NCBI RefSeq assembly: GCF_900169485.1
Contig: NZ_LT821227.1
Coordinates: 1,383,957 to 1,447,956 of the forward strand
Reading direction: 5' to 3'
Length of the DNA stretch: 64,000 nucleotides
Origin: Phoenicibacter congonensis
GTDB taxonomy: Bacteria; Actinomycetota; Coriobacteriia; Coriobacteriales; Eggerthellaceae
Below are positions 18,581 to 27,443 of the stretch, one piece after another. The notes beneath the pieces are model-generated. The model saw nothing but the letters and a program-made list of their open reading frames with translations, was not told the DNA's origin and did not search any database. The position numbers and the translations under genes were made by a program. Positions within the stretch are counted from its first letter, which is position 1. Each line of letters begins with the position of its first letter.

Positions 18581-19564
18581 CTAGCCAAGCGTTTTTGCCA
18601 ACCACAACGTGAGCACAGCCACAGGGTCGCCTCCGCGCTTCATCTCGATTTCAGCTTCAACCGAAGTCTTTATCGCACGCTTAAGTTCTTCTGTCGAAAA
18701 CTGTCTGCTCCAAGCCGCATGCTGTTTAACCCGCCAACTCAAAGAAGAAGGAAGTCCTAATTCTTTTGCAATTCGTTCATTAATGTTAGACGTTCCACTT
18801 TTCAAGCATTCTTTAGCGCAAATGAGTTCGCGCGCTCTAGCCACGCAATAGTACAAAACACCACTCGGAGTTGTTCCCATCACGCGCGGAAGAAGTTCAA
18901 TAACCTTAGTCAAGTTACGCGCAGCAAAAGCATCAGCCAAAACCCAAACTTTTACTTCGGCACTCGCGGCCACAAGAGACTCAACTTCCACTTGATCAAT
19001 CGGGCGTGAGCTCGAATGAGAAGCAATTATTTTTGAAAGCTCATTTGTAATTTTTGTCGTATCTTGGCCTACAAGCTCGACAAGTTTCTTTGCACCAGAA
19101 TCTAAAAGACGAACGCCCTTTGTTTTTGCAACATCAATTGCATATTTCTCAAATTCCCTAGGCTTTGGGGAATCGCAAGGAATAACTGCATTTTCAGAAA
19201 TTGCTATTACTCTTTTATATAGTCTTGTGTTTTTTGCCAATTTCGTAGCAAGAAGCAGAAGAATTGAAGTGTCGCTCGGTTCAGTCGCATAATCCGCCAA
19301 AACATTAAGCTCTGCCGCATTATATTTATCAACATCCTTAATGATTACCAAACGTTTGTCGCTTGCAAATGGCAGAGTTAAACAAGCACTCACTGCACGC
19401 TCTGGTTGATGGGTTTCACCATCAAAAACATCGGTGTTGATTTCCATTTCCCCAAATTCTTTGCATCGGTCTTTCATGCGAGCAAGCAGGGCTGATTTTT
19501 TCTGCTCATCATCGCCGATAAGCAGATATATTGGGTCTAACTTCTTTTGTTTCGACTTTGTCAC
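18581..19564 (-). CDS. holA: DNA polymerase III delta subunit
   Basis: 327 residues of the clamp-loader delta family. N-terminal P-loop-like PIYLLIGDDEQKKSALLARM, then LPFASDKRLVIIKDVDKYN near 95, an AAA+ core, and a C-terminal lid ending TLWLAKTLG. It opens the beta sliding clamp. The GTG start has no Shine-Dalgarno; TAGAAT ends 6 nt before it with an extended TGC upstream, so the mRNA is probably leaderless. In many bacteria holA lies next to comEC and rpsT; here both are displaced. Confidence 0.93.
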   Translation of the reverse strand: MTKSKQKKLDPIYLLIGDDEQKKSALLARMKDRCKEFGEMEINTDVFDGETHQPERAVSACLTLPFASDKRLVIIKDVDKYNAAELNVLADYATEPSDTSILLLLATKLAKNTRLYKRVIAISENAVIPCDSPKPREFEKYAIDVAKTKGVRLLDSGAKKLVELVGQDTTKITNELSKIIASHSSSRPIDQVEVESLVAASAEVKVWVLADAFAARNLTKVIELLPRVMGTTPSGVLYYCVARARELICAKECLKSGTSNINERIAKELGLPSSLSWRVKQHAAWSRQFSTEELKRAIKTSVEAEIEMKRGGDPVAVLTLWLAKTLG

Positions 19565-19570
19565 AATTTA

Positions 19571-19597
19571 ATTCTAGCATCGACAAGCGTGTATAAT
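19571..19597. promoter_or_regulatory. Divergent -10 elements for holA and paaK
   Basis: On the minus strand TGCTAGAAT (19571-19579) directs holA. On the plus strand TATAAT (19592-19597) precedes paaK by 39 nt. The two -10 boxes are only 15 bp apart, so the promoters overlap and probably compete. No convincing -35 boxes were found. Confidence 0.5.
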
Positions 19598-19636
19598 TTT
19601 TTGCAGTTTGTCCCCGAGAAAAGAAAGGCGAATTCG

Positions 19637-20983
19637 ATGGCAAAAAAACAAATACCAAATGACCAAAAGTACTACGACCCCGAAATAGAATGCATGCCAC
19701 GCGAGGATATCGAGAAGATGCAACTCGAGCGCCTTCAAGAAATGGTTAAATTCGCCTATGAAAACGCCCCATATTACAAAAGATCGTTCGACGAAGCCGG
19801 TGTCAAACCTGAAGACATCAAAACTTTGAAAGACATTGCCAAATTCCCTTTCATCGACAAGAAGACCGAGCGCGAAACGCAAGGTATCGGGTCTTTCTTC
19901 GGTGAGCTTTGCGCTGTTGATGAAGAAGACGTTATCTTTATGGCAACATCTTCTGGATCGACGGGAGTTCCTACTGTGAGCCCTTTTACACAGGAAGACT
20001 TCGACTTGTGGCAAGACACAGAAGCACGTCTCTTTTGGCAAGCAGGAATGCGTCCAAAAGATAAATATGTCCACGCTCTAAACTTCGCGCTTTATGTTGG
20101 CGGACCAGACGTAATCGGTGCACAGAATTTGGGTGCAACAGCAATTTGGGTTGGAGCCGTTCCTTCCGACCGCCTGCTGTTTGTTCTCAAGCAATATCAA
20201 CCTACTGTAATTTGGACTAGCCCATCTTATGCATGGCAGCTAGGCAACAAAGCAATCGCAAAAGGTTTTGACCCAAAGAAAGACTTCTCAATTCACACAA
20301 TCATAGTTGCTGGGGAACCAGGCGGATCAATTAAATCTACTCGCGAAGCAATTGAGAATTTGTGGGGTGCAAAAGTCGTCGACTTCTTTGGTCTTTCTGA
20401 CATCTATGGCGCATGCGCCGCTATGTGCGAAGCAAAAGACGGCCTCCACATCGTGGAAGATCAGATACTTGTAGAAACAGTTGACCCTGCAACAGGCGAG
20501 GTTCTTGAACCTGACGAGCGTGGCGAACTTGTCTACACAACTCTCATGAAGAAGGCTCGCCCGATGATTCGTTTCCGCACGGGAGACATTGGATACGTTT
20601 CGACAGACAAATGTAGCTGCGGAAGAACGCTAGCGAGAATTCACATTCAGGGTCGCAAGGACGAAATGTTTATCGTAGGTGCCGTTAATGTGTTCCCAAC
20701 CGACATCGAATATGTTGTCCGCAAAGAAGAAGGTCTCACAGGCGAGTATTCAATTAGAGTTTATAATGAGAACTATTCAACACGTTACGAGGTGTCGGTC
20801 GAGCGCGCACAAGGAAGCAGCGAAAGCTTCGATGCAGTCTCTAAACGAGTTGAGAACGCTCTCAAAACTCACACTGGAGTTCGCCCTGCTAAAGTCCTTG
20901 TCTACGATGCAGGAGCACTAGGCACTGAATCGGAACACAAAGCTTCAAGATTTATAGATGAACGCGGAAAAGGAGACAAATAA
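19637..20983 (+). CDS. paaK: Phenylacetate-CoA ligase family protein
   Basis: 448 residues from the ATG at 19637, which follows an AAAGG site; the frame is open further upstream without a ribosome site. It is an adenylate-forming enzyme: YYDPEIECMPREDIEKMQLERL start, P-loop SSGSTGVPTV near 117, DFFGLSDIYG near 250, FRTGDIG near 312, and the C-terminal hinge GRKDEMFIVGAVNVFPTDIE. It activates an aryl- or short-chain acid to a CoA thioester, or runs in reverse to make ATP. It is followed at once by the LysR-effector-like gene and the por operon. Confidence 0.92.
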   Translation: MAKKQIPNDQKYYDPEIECMPREDIEKMQLERLQEMVKFAYENAPYYKRSFDEAGVKPEDIKTLKDIAKFPFIDKKTERETQGIGSFFGELCAVDEEDVIFMATSSGSTGVPTVSPFTQEDFDLWQDTEARLFWQAGMRPKDKYVHALNFALYVGGPDVIGAQNLGATAIWVGAVPSDRLLFVLKQYQPTVIWTSPSYAWQLGNKAIAKGFDPKKDFSIHTIIVAGEPGGSIKSTREAIENLWGAKVVDFFGLSDIYGACAAMCEAKDGLHIVEDQILVETVDPATGEVLEPDERGELVYTTLMKKARPMIRFRTGDIGYVSTDKCSCGRTLARIHIQGRKDEMFIVGAVNVFPTDIEYVVRKEEGLTGEYSIRVYNENYSTRYEVSVERAQGSSESFDAVSKRVENALKTHTGVRPAKVLVYDAGALGTESEHKASRFIDERGKGDK

Positions 20984-20984
20984 A

Positions 20985-21635
20985 ATGGCTAAGAATTTTG
21001 CAGTTTCCGGACAGCACTACCTGTTCAACGTCCAAGCATTTGCACACACCATTCTCACAATGGGCGGCGATGTTTACGATTATGCCTATCGCGACCGTTC
21101 AACTGCAGGCATTATCGATGACGTCAAAAACGGAACATCTGAACTGGGCGTTATTATGCAAACAGAACGCTCTAAAAACGAAATAAACGCGGCACTCGCG
21201 GAAGCCGGGCTCAAGTTTGTGCCAATCAAAGAAAGCAAACCAATGGTTGCACTTTCTGCCTCTCACCCACTTTCAAATGCAAAATCGCTTCGTTTAGAAG
21301 AACTCGAAGCCTGGCCATATCTCTACTTTGAGCAAAGACCTGACTCACCAGTCTCTTTCTGCGAAGAAGCGCTTGCTCAAATTCCGCGCAATAAAACGAT
21401 TGCTTGCAATGATCGCGCTTCTCTTTCGGAGTTAGCAGTTGCTGTTAATGGCTACACCATAACAAGTGGAATTCTTGTTGGAATTACCGATGGCGGCTCA
21501 CTTGCAACCGTTCCCCTGGAGACTGATGAAACGTTGAGCCTGGGTTATATAGTGAAGGAGAACTCCTCATTCTCACCTGCTGCTGAGCGCTTCATTGAAG
21601 AACTTACAAAAGAACTCAACCTTTACGCAAAGTAG
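20985..21635 (+). CDS. LysR effector-domain-like protein without DNA-binding domain
   Basis: 216 residues from the ATG at 20985, one base after the paaK stop, with AAAGGAGA upstream; the two are one operon. The sequence resembles the periplasmic-binding-like effector half of LysR regulators: QAFAHTILTMGGDVYDYAYRDRST near the start, SELGVIMQTERSKNEI near 60, VALSASHPLSNAKSLRLEEL near 98, ITSGILVGITDGG near 170. No helix-turn-helix is encoded, so it may be a small-molecule sensor or binding protein, not a transcription factor on its own. Confidence 0.7.
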   Translation: MAKNFAVSGQHYLFNVQAFAHTILTMGGDVYDYAYRDRSTAGIIDDVKNGTSELGVIMQTERSKNEINAALAEAGLKFVPIKESKPMVALSASHPLSNAKSLRLEELEAWPYLYFEQRPDSPVSFCEEALAQIPRNKTIACNDRASLSELAVAVNGYTITSGILVGITDGGSLATVPLETDETLSLGYIVKENSSFSPAAERFIEELTKELNLYAK

Positions 21636-21647
21636 AAGAGAAAACTG

Positions 21648-21679
21648 AGCGGTCGAGGTAAAACCTTGGCCGCTTTTTT
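21648..21679 (+). terminator. Intrinsic terminator of the paaK operon
   Basis: AGCGGTCGAGGT pairs with ACCTTGGCCGCT across an AAA loop (two mismatches) and is followed by TTTTTT, 13 nt after the stop codon. Confidence 0.9.
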
Positions 21680-21701
21680 CAATATATGGTAATCCAAAAA
21701 C

Positions 21702-21722
21702 GTGCGGGAACGCACTTTTTTT
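21702..21722 (+). terminator. Short second hairpin with T-run
   Basis: GTGCG-GGAA-CGCAC followed by seven T. It lies between the first terminator and the por operon and overlaps a TATAAT box at 21722-21727, so it may back up termination or mark the por promoter. Confidence 0.6.
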
Positions 21723-21764
21723 ATAATTAGACAACACAGTAATTTTTAATAAAACGGGGAAAAA

Positions 21765-22787
21765 TTGATTGAAATAATTTGGCATGGTCGAGGCGGACAG
21801 GGCGCGTTCACCGCCGCAAGACTGCTTGGAGCTGCTGCTTCAATTTCAGGAGAGAACTCGTCTCTCGCCTTCCCAACATTTGGGCCTGAGCGCAGAGGTG
21901 CACCCATGCGTGCTTTCACAAAAATTGATAGGCGTCCAATTGGCAACAGAAGCGAAGTCAAACAGGCTGATTATGTTGTCTATCTCGATGAAACGCTTTT
22001 AGCGGAAGGCTGGGACAAGGAACTAAAAGACACAGTAAAAAATCTAAATGCGGACATGATTACTTCCCCGGTTGTTCTTGTAAACAGCAAGAAACATTTT
22101 AATGACCCGCGCATTAAAAGCATTGATGCCAGTGGTATTGCGACTGACATATTAGGGCGAAATATTCCAAACACCGTCTTCTTGGGACTGATTTGTGCAA
22201 TGTGCGACGCCCTCTCAATTGAAGACGCGCGTGAGGCAATTAGGCACTATATGCCAGAAAAACTTCACGAGAAAAACTTGGCAATTATCGACAAAGTTGC
22301 AAACGCTAAAGAAGCGCTAAACAAAAAAGGCGGGGATAATGAGACGATTGTCGCCAGCAATCATGGCTCAAATTCATCCGAATCTAGAATCGCCATTAAT
22401 AGGCAGAATTCGCCTGAAGGACAGACAACAAAAATTGCTTTTAAAAAAAGCGAGATAGTTAATGGTTTATCAAGACCAAATTGCGTAATTCCTAAGCTAC
22501 ATTCCGAGGCCGTTTCTCCAAAAGAGTTTGCGCACAACACATGCTGGCAAGCTGGGTGGCTAACTACAAAAAATGCGGGATGGAGGACATTCCGCCCTAA
22601 GATCGATCAAGAAAAATGCACAGGCTGTTTAAAGTGCTACATGGATTGCCCTGATGGATGTATTTTTAAAATGCAAGAATCTAGAACAGTTGGAATCGAT
22701 TTAGATTTCTGCAAAGGATGTGCAATGTGTGCTGAGGCATGCAAATTCGATGCGATAGAAATGATTGCAGAAAGGAGCGCTGAGTAA
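21765..22787 (+). CDS. 2-oxoacid:ferredoxin oxidoreductase, fused gamma-delta subunit
   Basis: 340 residues with a TTG start after GGGG. Residues 1-180 are the gamma domain (IIWHGRGGQGAFTAARLLG, FPTFGPERRGAPMRAFTKID). A poorly conserved linker (190-240) follows. The C-terminus is a two-cluster ferredoxin (delta): CTGCLKCYMDCPDGCIF and CKGCAMCAEACKFDAI. The complex oxidises a 2-oxoacid to acyl-CoA and reduces ferredoxin. Its stop overlaps the alpha-subunit ATG (TAATG). Confidence 0.9.
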   Translation: MIEIIWHGRGGQGAFTAARLLGAAASISGENSSLAFPTFGPERRGAPMRAFTKIDRRPIGNRSEVKQADYVVYLDETLLAEGWDKELKDTVKNLNADMITSPVVLVNSKKHFNDPRIKSIDASGIATDILGRNIPNTVFLGLICAMCDALSIEDAREAIRHYMPEKLHEKNLAIIDKVANAKEALNKKGGDNETIVASNHGSNSSESRIAINRQNSPEGQTTKIAFKKSEIVNGLSRPNCVIPKLHSEAVSPKEFAHNTCWQAGWLTTKNAGWRTFRPKIDQEKCTGCLKCYMDCPDGCIFKMQESRTVGIDLDFCKGCAMCAEACKFDAIEMIAERSAE

Positions 22788-23968
22788 TGAGGCATTTTCT
22801 TTCTGGCGATGAAGCTCTGGCAGAAGGCGTGCGCCTTTGCCGACCGAAGGTGATTTCGGCCTATCCAATCACACCTCAGACTGTTGTAGTGGAGAGACTC
22901 TCAGAAATGGTGGAGGCAAAAACGCTTGATGCAAAATATATGCATGTAGAGTCGGAGCACTCAGCCCTTTCTGCTGCAATGGGCGCAAGCGCCACAGGCG
23001 TGCGCACATTTACTGCCACTTCAAGTCAAGGGCTTTTGTATATGGCTGAGGTTCTGACATATGCTGCAGGCGGGCGTTTTCCGATTGTAATGATGAATGC
23101 AAATCGCTCAACTGCGCTTCCATGGAACATATATGGCGACCAGCGCGACTCACTCGCACTTCTTGACCACGGATGGATTCAAGCATATGCCGAAAACAAC
23201 CAAGAAGCTCTCGATTTAACACTGATGGCATATAGGATTGCAGAAGATAAAGACGTGAGCACACCATTTATGATAAACCTCGATGGGTTTGCTCTCACTC
23301 ACACATATGAAACCGTTGACATCCCTACTCAAGAGGAAGCTGATTCCTACCTGCCGCAATACTCGACAGCGAACCGCTTCGATTTTAAAAACCCAGTCAA
23401 CATGGCATATTCTGCAGGCCCTGCAACGAACAAACTTTTTAAATTCGCAGAACATGATGACATGGTCAAATCTCTCGATGTTATTTCTAACGCAGAGAAA
23501 GAATTTGAGAAAATTTTTGGCCGTCATTACTCAGGACCAGTTGAGACATATCGCTGCGAAGATGCAGAATTTGTGTTGGTAACGCTGGGTTCAATAGCAG
23601 GGCTTGCACGCACTGTTGTTGACGACCTTCGAGAAAAAGGAACAAAAGCTGGTTTACTAAAAATTCGCTATATGCGCCCATTCCCTGAAAAGCAAATTGC
23701 CAATGCTCTTAAATTCGCTAAATGCTTTGCAGTTCTTGAGAAAGACATCTCGTTCGGCTTCGAAGGGACAGTATTTACAAATGTTAAGTCGGCAATGCAT
23801 AACAACCGCGCAGATGTGCCTGGCATAAACTTTATTGGAGGGCTAGGTGGCGATGACATTGCAGAAAATGACATTGAAGCAATTTTTAAAGAATGCGAAA
23901 AGTGCGCGAGAGCAGGTGTCTCACAAACTGTTTACTGGTTAAGCATCGATGAAGGCCAGGTGAAATAA
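22787..23968 (+). CDS. porA: 2-oxoacid:ferredoxin oxidoreductase alpha subunit
   Basis: 393 residues. N-terminal SGDEALAEGVRLCRPKVISAYPITPQT is the alpha-subunit pyrimidine-binding-type domain, with HVESEHSALSAAMGASATGVRTFTATSSQGLLYM near 53. The C-terminal half is the transketolase-C-like domain (FVLVTLGSIAGLARTVVDDL, KIRYMRPFPEKQI). It resembles pyruvate synthase PorA, although substrate preference cannot be read with certainty. It is coupled to the genes on both sides by single-base overlaps. Confidence 0.9.
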   Translation: MRHFLSGDEALAEGVRLCRPKVISAYPITPQTVVVERLSEMVEAKTLDAKYMHVESEHSALSAAMGASATGVRTFTATSSQGLLYMAEVLTYAAGGRFPIVMMNANRSTALPWNIYGDQRDSLALLDHGWIQAYAENNQEALDLTLMAYRIAEDKDVSTPFMINLDGFALTHTYETVDIPTQEEADSYLPQYSTANRFDFKNPVNMAYSAGPATNKLFKFAEHDDMVKSLDVISNAEKEFEKIFGRHYSGPVETYRCEDAEFVLVTLGSIAGLARTVVDDLREKGTKAGLLKIRYMRPFPEKQIANALKFAKCFAVLEKDISFGFEGTVFTNVKSAMHNNRADVPGINFIGGLGGDDIAENDIEAIFKECEKCARAGVSQTVYWLSIDEGQVK

Positions 23969-24105
23969 TGGCAGTCAACGCAAGAAGCATAGTTAGTAGC
24001 CTGCATCAATTCCGGTTAAACGATATGGGAAATCTAAAAACAAGGCTAACAACCCACTCACAGGGATATTTTTTTGGAAAAACTATTGAAGGCCAGGTGA
24101 AATAA
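23968..24105 (+). CDS. 45-residue mini-ORF made by duplication of the porA/porB junction
   Basis: The frame starts in the last base of the porA stop (TAATG) and its own stop overlaps the porB ATG in the same way. Its first residues MAVNAR copy the start of PorB (MAVNARNIS...), and its last residues EGQVK copy the end of PorA. The junction sequence GAAGGCCAGGTGAAATAATGG occurs twice, 137 bp apart. The middle (about 24000-24085) is unrelated to either gene. It probably keeps translational coupling across an insertion; a function for the peptide is unproven. Confidence 0.6.
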   Translation: MAVNARSIVSSLHQFRLNDMGNLKTRLTTHSQGYFFGKTIEGQVK

Positions 24106-25022
24106 TGGCTGTCAACGCAAGAAACATAAGCGATAACGAGCTATTCTTCGGACATAAAGCTTGCGCAGGATGCGGCGGTGCACTTGCACTTCGACATGCT
24201 CTAAAGGTGCTTGGTCCAGACACGACAATAGCGCTGCCTGCAGGTTGCATGAGCGCTGTTGGTTTCAACTTTCCACAGTTGTGTTTCGCTAACAATGCCA
24301 TGATTACACCTTTTGCAGCAACTGCGGCAGTAGCCTCAGGAATAGCTGCTGGTCTTGAAATGCAAGGAATAGACACTGCCACTCATCCAGTTATCGGTTT
24401 TGCGGGCGACGGTGGTACGGCCGACATTGGAATACAAGCACTGTCTGGCGCAATCGACCGAAACGAAGACATTATTTATTTTTGTTATGACAATGAAGCC
24501 TACATGAACACCGGCATTCAAAAAAGCGGCCTCACGCCTCTCTGCGCATCGACAACCACAACTCCTGCTGGAAAAAATGCCCATGGCGCTCTTACGCAAA
24601 AGAAAAACATTTTTGAAATCGTGGCTGCCCATGGGATTTCATATGCGGCCACTTCAAGCGTGGGCTACCTTAGCGATTACATAAAAAAAGTAGAGAAAGC
24701 GCAATCGATTAGGGGCACGAAGTTTATTCACGTCATTGCGCCTTGTCCTACTGGATGGGGCCACGCAGAGTCAGCTACAGCGAAATTCGCGAAAGACGTT
24801 GTAGACTGCGGTCTTTGGTATTTAGCAGAATACGAGGGTGAACAAGTTTGCGGCGTGCCTGGCGGCAAGTTCAAAATCAACAAAGCTCCAAAAGAATTTA
24901 GCTCAATCGAGCACTACTTGCGCGCTCAAAAGCGGTTCTCGCGCATTGATGATGATGATATTCGCACAATAACTGCTTCTCGTGATTCCAAATGGAAGCA
25001 AATTAAAAGGGATTGGGAATAG
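24105..25022 (+). CDS. porB: 2-oxoacid:ferredoxin oxidoreductase beta subunit
   Basis: 305 residues. Cluster-binding ACAGCGGALALRHAL near 21, thiamine-diphosphate motif GFAGDGGTADIGIQALSGAI near 96-115 and YDNEAYMNTGIQ near 128, closest in pattern to pyruvate synthase PorB. It carries the catalytic TPP and one [4Fe-4S] cluster. It is the last gene of the operon; its 3' end has a short tandem duplication (GATTGGGAATA twice at 25013-25034). Confidence 0.92.
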   Translation: MAVNARNISDNELFFGHKACAGCGGALALRHALKVLGPDTTIALPAGCMSAVGFNFPQLCFANNAMITPFAATAAVASGIAAGLEMQGIDTATHPVIGFAGDGGTADIGIQALSGAIDRNEDIIYFCYDNEAYMNTGIQKSGLTPLCASTTTTPAGKNAHGALTQKKNIFEIVAAHGISYAATSSVGYLSDYIKKVEKAQSIRGTKFIHVIAPCPTGWGHAESATAKFAKDVVDCGLWYLAEYEGEQVCGVPGGKFKINKAPKEFSSIEHYLRAQKRFSRIDDDDIRTITASRDSKWKQIKRDWE

Positions 25023-25465
25023 ATTGGGAATAAGTAGTCAGCCTACAAAGGCACCAGAAGGTCACTCAGCAGAGAGCCGCCAGCAAAAAAGCAACAGAAG
25101 AACCGACATTAAGAGTTCGGTCAACACGCATTGTTCGATGGTTTAGATAGTTTGTAAACGTAAGTGAAACTTATCAGAAAAGCTCAATAATCGATATTTT
25201 GTAATTGGCAGATGCATCCTCCCTTGGAGTGAACTCAAAATAATTAGCCTTAAACCCTGGTTTTATTAATTAGCGATATAGAAAACAACAAGGAGCGCGA
25301 GCACTATAACCCCCGTGAATCCTCTTGCCAATCGCATAAAAAACAAAGAGCTTGCACCAATTTAATGAATGATTGCACGGTTTCATGAAATGACTTAGAA
25401 AATTAAATTTTTTGGAATTCTCATCTTAATTCTTATTATTTAGTGTGCTAGAATAGAAACTCCGT
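25023..25465. other. Intergenic stretch between porB and tRNA-Phe
   Basis: No gene, repeat or convincing terminator found. A TAGAAT box at 25449-25454 probably belongs to the tRNA promoter. REP copies are absent here. Confidence 0.4.
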
Positions 25466-25541
25466 GGTCGGGTAGCTCAGTTGGTAGAGCAGCGGACTGA
25501 AAATCCGCGTGCCGAGGGTTCAAGTCCCCCTCCGACCACCA
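25466..25541 (+). tRNA. tRNA-Phe (anticodon GAA)
   Basis: Cloverleaf: acceptor GGTCGGG/TCCGACC, D arm GCTCAGTTGGTAGAGC, anticodon arm GCGGA-CTGAAAA-TCCGC, TTCAAGT T loop, encoded CCA. Confidence 0.95.
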
Positions 25542-25645
25542 TTTTCTCTCATGTGTATTTCTTCTTTTCCTAACTCACAGTTTTTTATTGTGCTTTGATT
25601 TTCAATTCCATGTTTTGATTAGCTAGTTTCTTCACACATTAGTCA

Positions 25646-26593
25646 TGTCTGGCACCAGTGTTTTATGTCTGGCACCAATGATCCATGTCTGACACCTTCG
25701 CAAATGCGCATTACCAGTGTTTTATATCTGACACCAATGATCCATGTCTGGAAGCGATGGAAAAGGGGCCCGGAAAGTATTACTGTTCTTGTCGCAAATT
25801 ATGTTTCGCCCTAGTGATTTACGTCTGACACCAGTGATCCATGTCTGACACCTTTGCGATTGAATTTGTGTCTGGCACCTTTGCAAATGCGCATTACCAC
25901 ACGGCGGCTTGGTTAATATCTGGCACTTATGCATCATGTCTGGCACCAGTGTTTCTTGTCTGGCACTAATGATCCATTTCTAGCACCAATGGAAGCGGAG
26001 CCAGAAAGTATTGCTGTTCTTGTCGCAAATTATGTCTGGCACCAGTGTTTGCGATTGAATTTGTGTCTGACACCTTCGCAAATGCGCATTACCACTCGGC
26101 GGCTTGATTTATGTCTGGCACTTATGATTCATGACTGGCACCAGTGTTTTGGAACCAAAGGAAAAGGGGCCCGGAAAGTATTGCTGTTCTTTTCGCAAAT
26201 TATGTCTGGCACCAGTGATTTATGTCTGACACCTTCGCAAATGCGCATTACCACTCGGCGGCTTGATTTATGTCTGGCACTTATGATTCATGACTGGCAC
26301 CAGTGTTTTATGTCTGACACCAATGATCCATGTCTGGAACCAATGGAAGCGGAGCCGGAAAATATTACTGTTCTTGTCGCAAATTATGTCTGGCACCAGT
26401 GTTTTATGTCTGACACCAATGATCCATGTCTGGAGCCAATGGAAAAGGGGCCTAGTGATTTATCTCTGGCACCAGTGTTTTATGTCTGGCACCAGTGATC
26501 CATGTCTGACACCTTTGCGATTCAATTTATGTCTGACACCTTTGCGATTGAATTTATGTCTGGCACCAGTGATTTATGTCTGGCACCAGTGTC
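25646..26593 (+). repeat. Large REP array downstream of tRNA-Phe
   Basis: About 40 plus-oriented copies, mainly CTGGCACCAGTG and CTGACACC. They lie in composite tandem units carrying TTCGCAAATGCGCATTACCA, CGGCGGCTTG and a segment GGGGCCCGGAAAGTATT...TGTTCTTGTCGCAAATTATG. Long frames on both strands here encode only repeated CLTP/HQCF-like words. Confidence 0.92.
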
Positions 26594-26693
26594 AGGACAA
26601 GCAAACAGTTAGACCAAACGAAAGCTCAGGCCGACGTCTAGGATTTCTGAGACACAAAGACAGAGGGAATCGAAGCCCTAATTTGCAGTTTAT

Positions 26694-27242
26694 TTACTTC
26701 TCGTTTGCTTTCTTTAGAGCGTGAAGAATTGGTAGGCCAAGCACATAGAGTGTCAAAGACTCACTTATGGTGATTGATACGAAACCGAAAAGCCACATCC
26801 AACCATAGTAGCCATCTAGGGCGACATCAGTGAAAGGAATTGTGTAAAAACCAGTCCATTCGCAAAGAATCGGCAGGTATGCAGGAACAATCACTGCATT
26901 TGTAATCACGAACATGAAAATTGCGAGCATTGGCTTCTCGCGGAGCTTCCAGCACAGAATCGCGCCTAGCAAAGTTGCCAGACTGCCAAAAACGACGTCA
27001 AGAAAACCAAGTGCACCTGTACCTGCAATAACAATGTTAAAAAGATTGGCGATAGCGCAACCAATAGGAAGACCTGCGCGTGCAGAAGGATATAGAACTG
27101 CTACGACACAAAGTGCTTCACTCAGACGAATCTGCACAGGACCCCAAGAAATTGCAGGAAAAACAAGATTGCACACCAAAGTTGCCGCAGCATAAATAGC
27201 TGCAATTATTCCCGCCTGTGCTATGTTGTTGAGATTTTTCAC
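26694..27242 (-). CDS. queT: Queuosine-precursor ECF transporter S component (QueT family)
   Basis: 182 residues with about six hydrophobic helices. The N-terminal AGIIAAIYAAATLVC, the VQIRLSEALCVVAVL segment near 37, and AGTGALGFLDVVFGSLATLLGA near 73 are family hallmarks. It is the substrate-binding membrane subunit of an energy-coupling-factor transporter; the ATPases and EcfT would be elsewhere. The start is GTG without a Shine-Dalgarno; TATAAT (27251-27256 on the minus strand) ends 8 nt before it, so the mRNA is probably leaderless. No preQ1 riboswitch was recognised. Confidence 0.88.
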   Translation of the reverse strand: MKNLNNIAQAGIIAAIYAAATLVCNLVFPAISWGPVQIRLSEALCVVAVLYPSARAGLPIGCAIANLFNIVIAGTGALGFLDVVFGSLATLLGAILCWKLREKPMLAIFMFVITNAVIVPAYLPILCEWTGFYTIPFTDVALDGYYGWMWLFGFVSITISESLTLYVLGLPILHALKKANEK

Positions 27243-27443
27243 GATTGACTATTATACAGAGCCGACAAGAACAAACCCCTGCGTTTCGAATTTATTTTTT
27301 CGAAATTATCAATGATGAACTAGATTTTATTAAGGCAATGGATGCAACAATCGGCACAATTGGTTAAATTTACCACTATTCCTAAAACTCAATGAGCGGC
27401 AATGACGCGTGTGCCGAAGAAAGACCATTCCTCGCAAATAGAA

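Noticed and set aside
25929..26724. Long open frames across the REP array (189 and 144 codons)
   Set aside because: They encode only repeated CLTP/HQCF words produced by translating the DNA repeat, without ribosome sites or a fold.
27243..27443. preQ1 riboswitch upstream of queT
   Set aside because: The -10 box is 8 nt from the start codon, leaving no room for a leader, and the class I core was not found.
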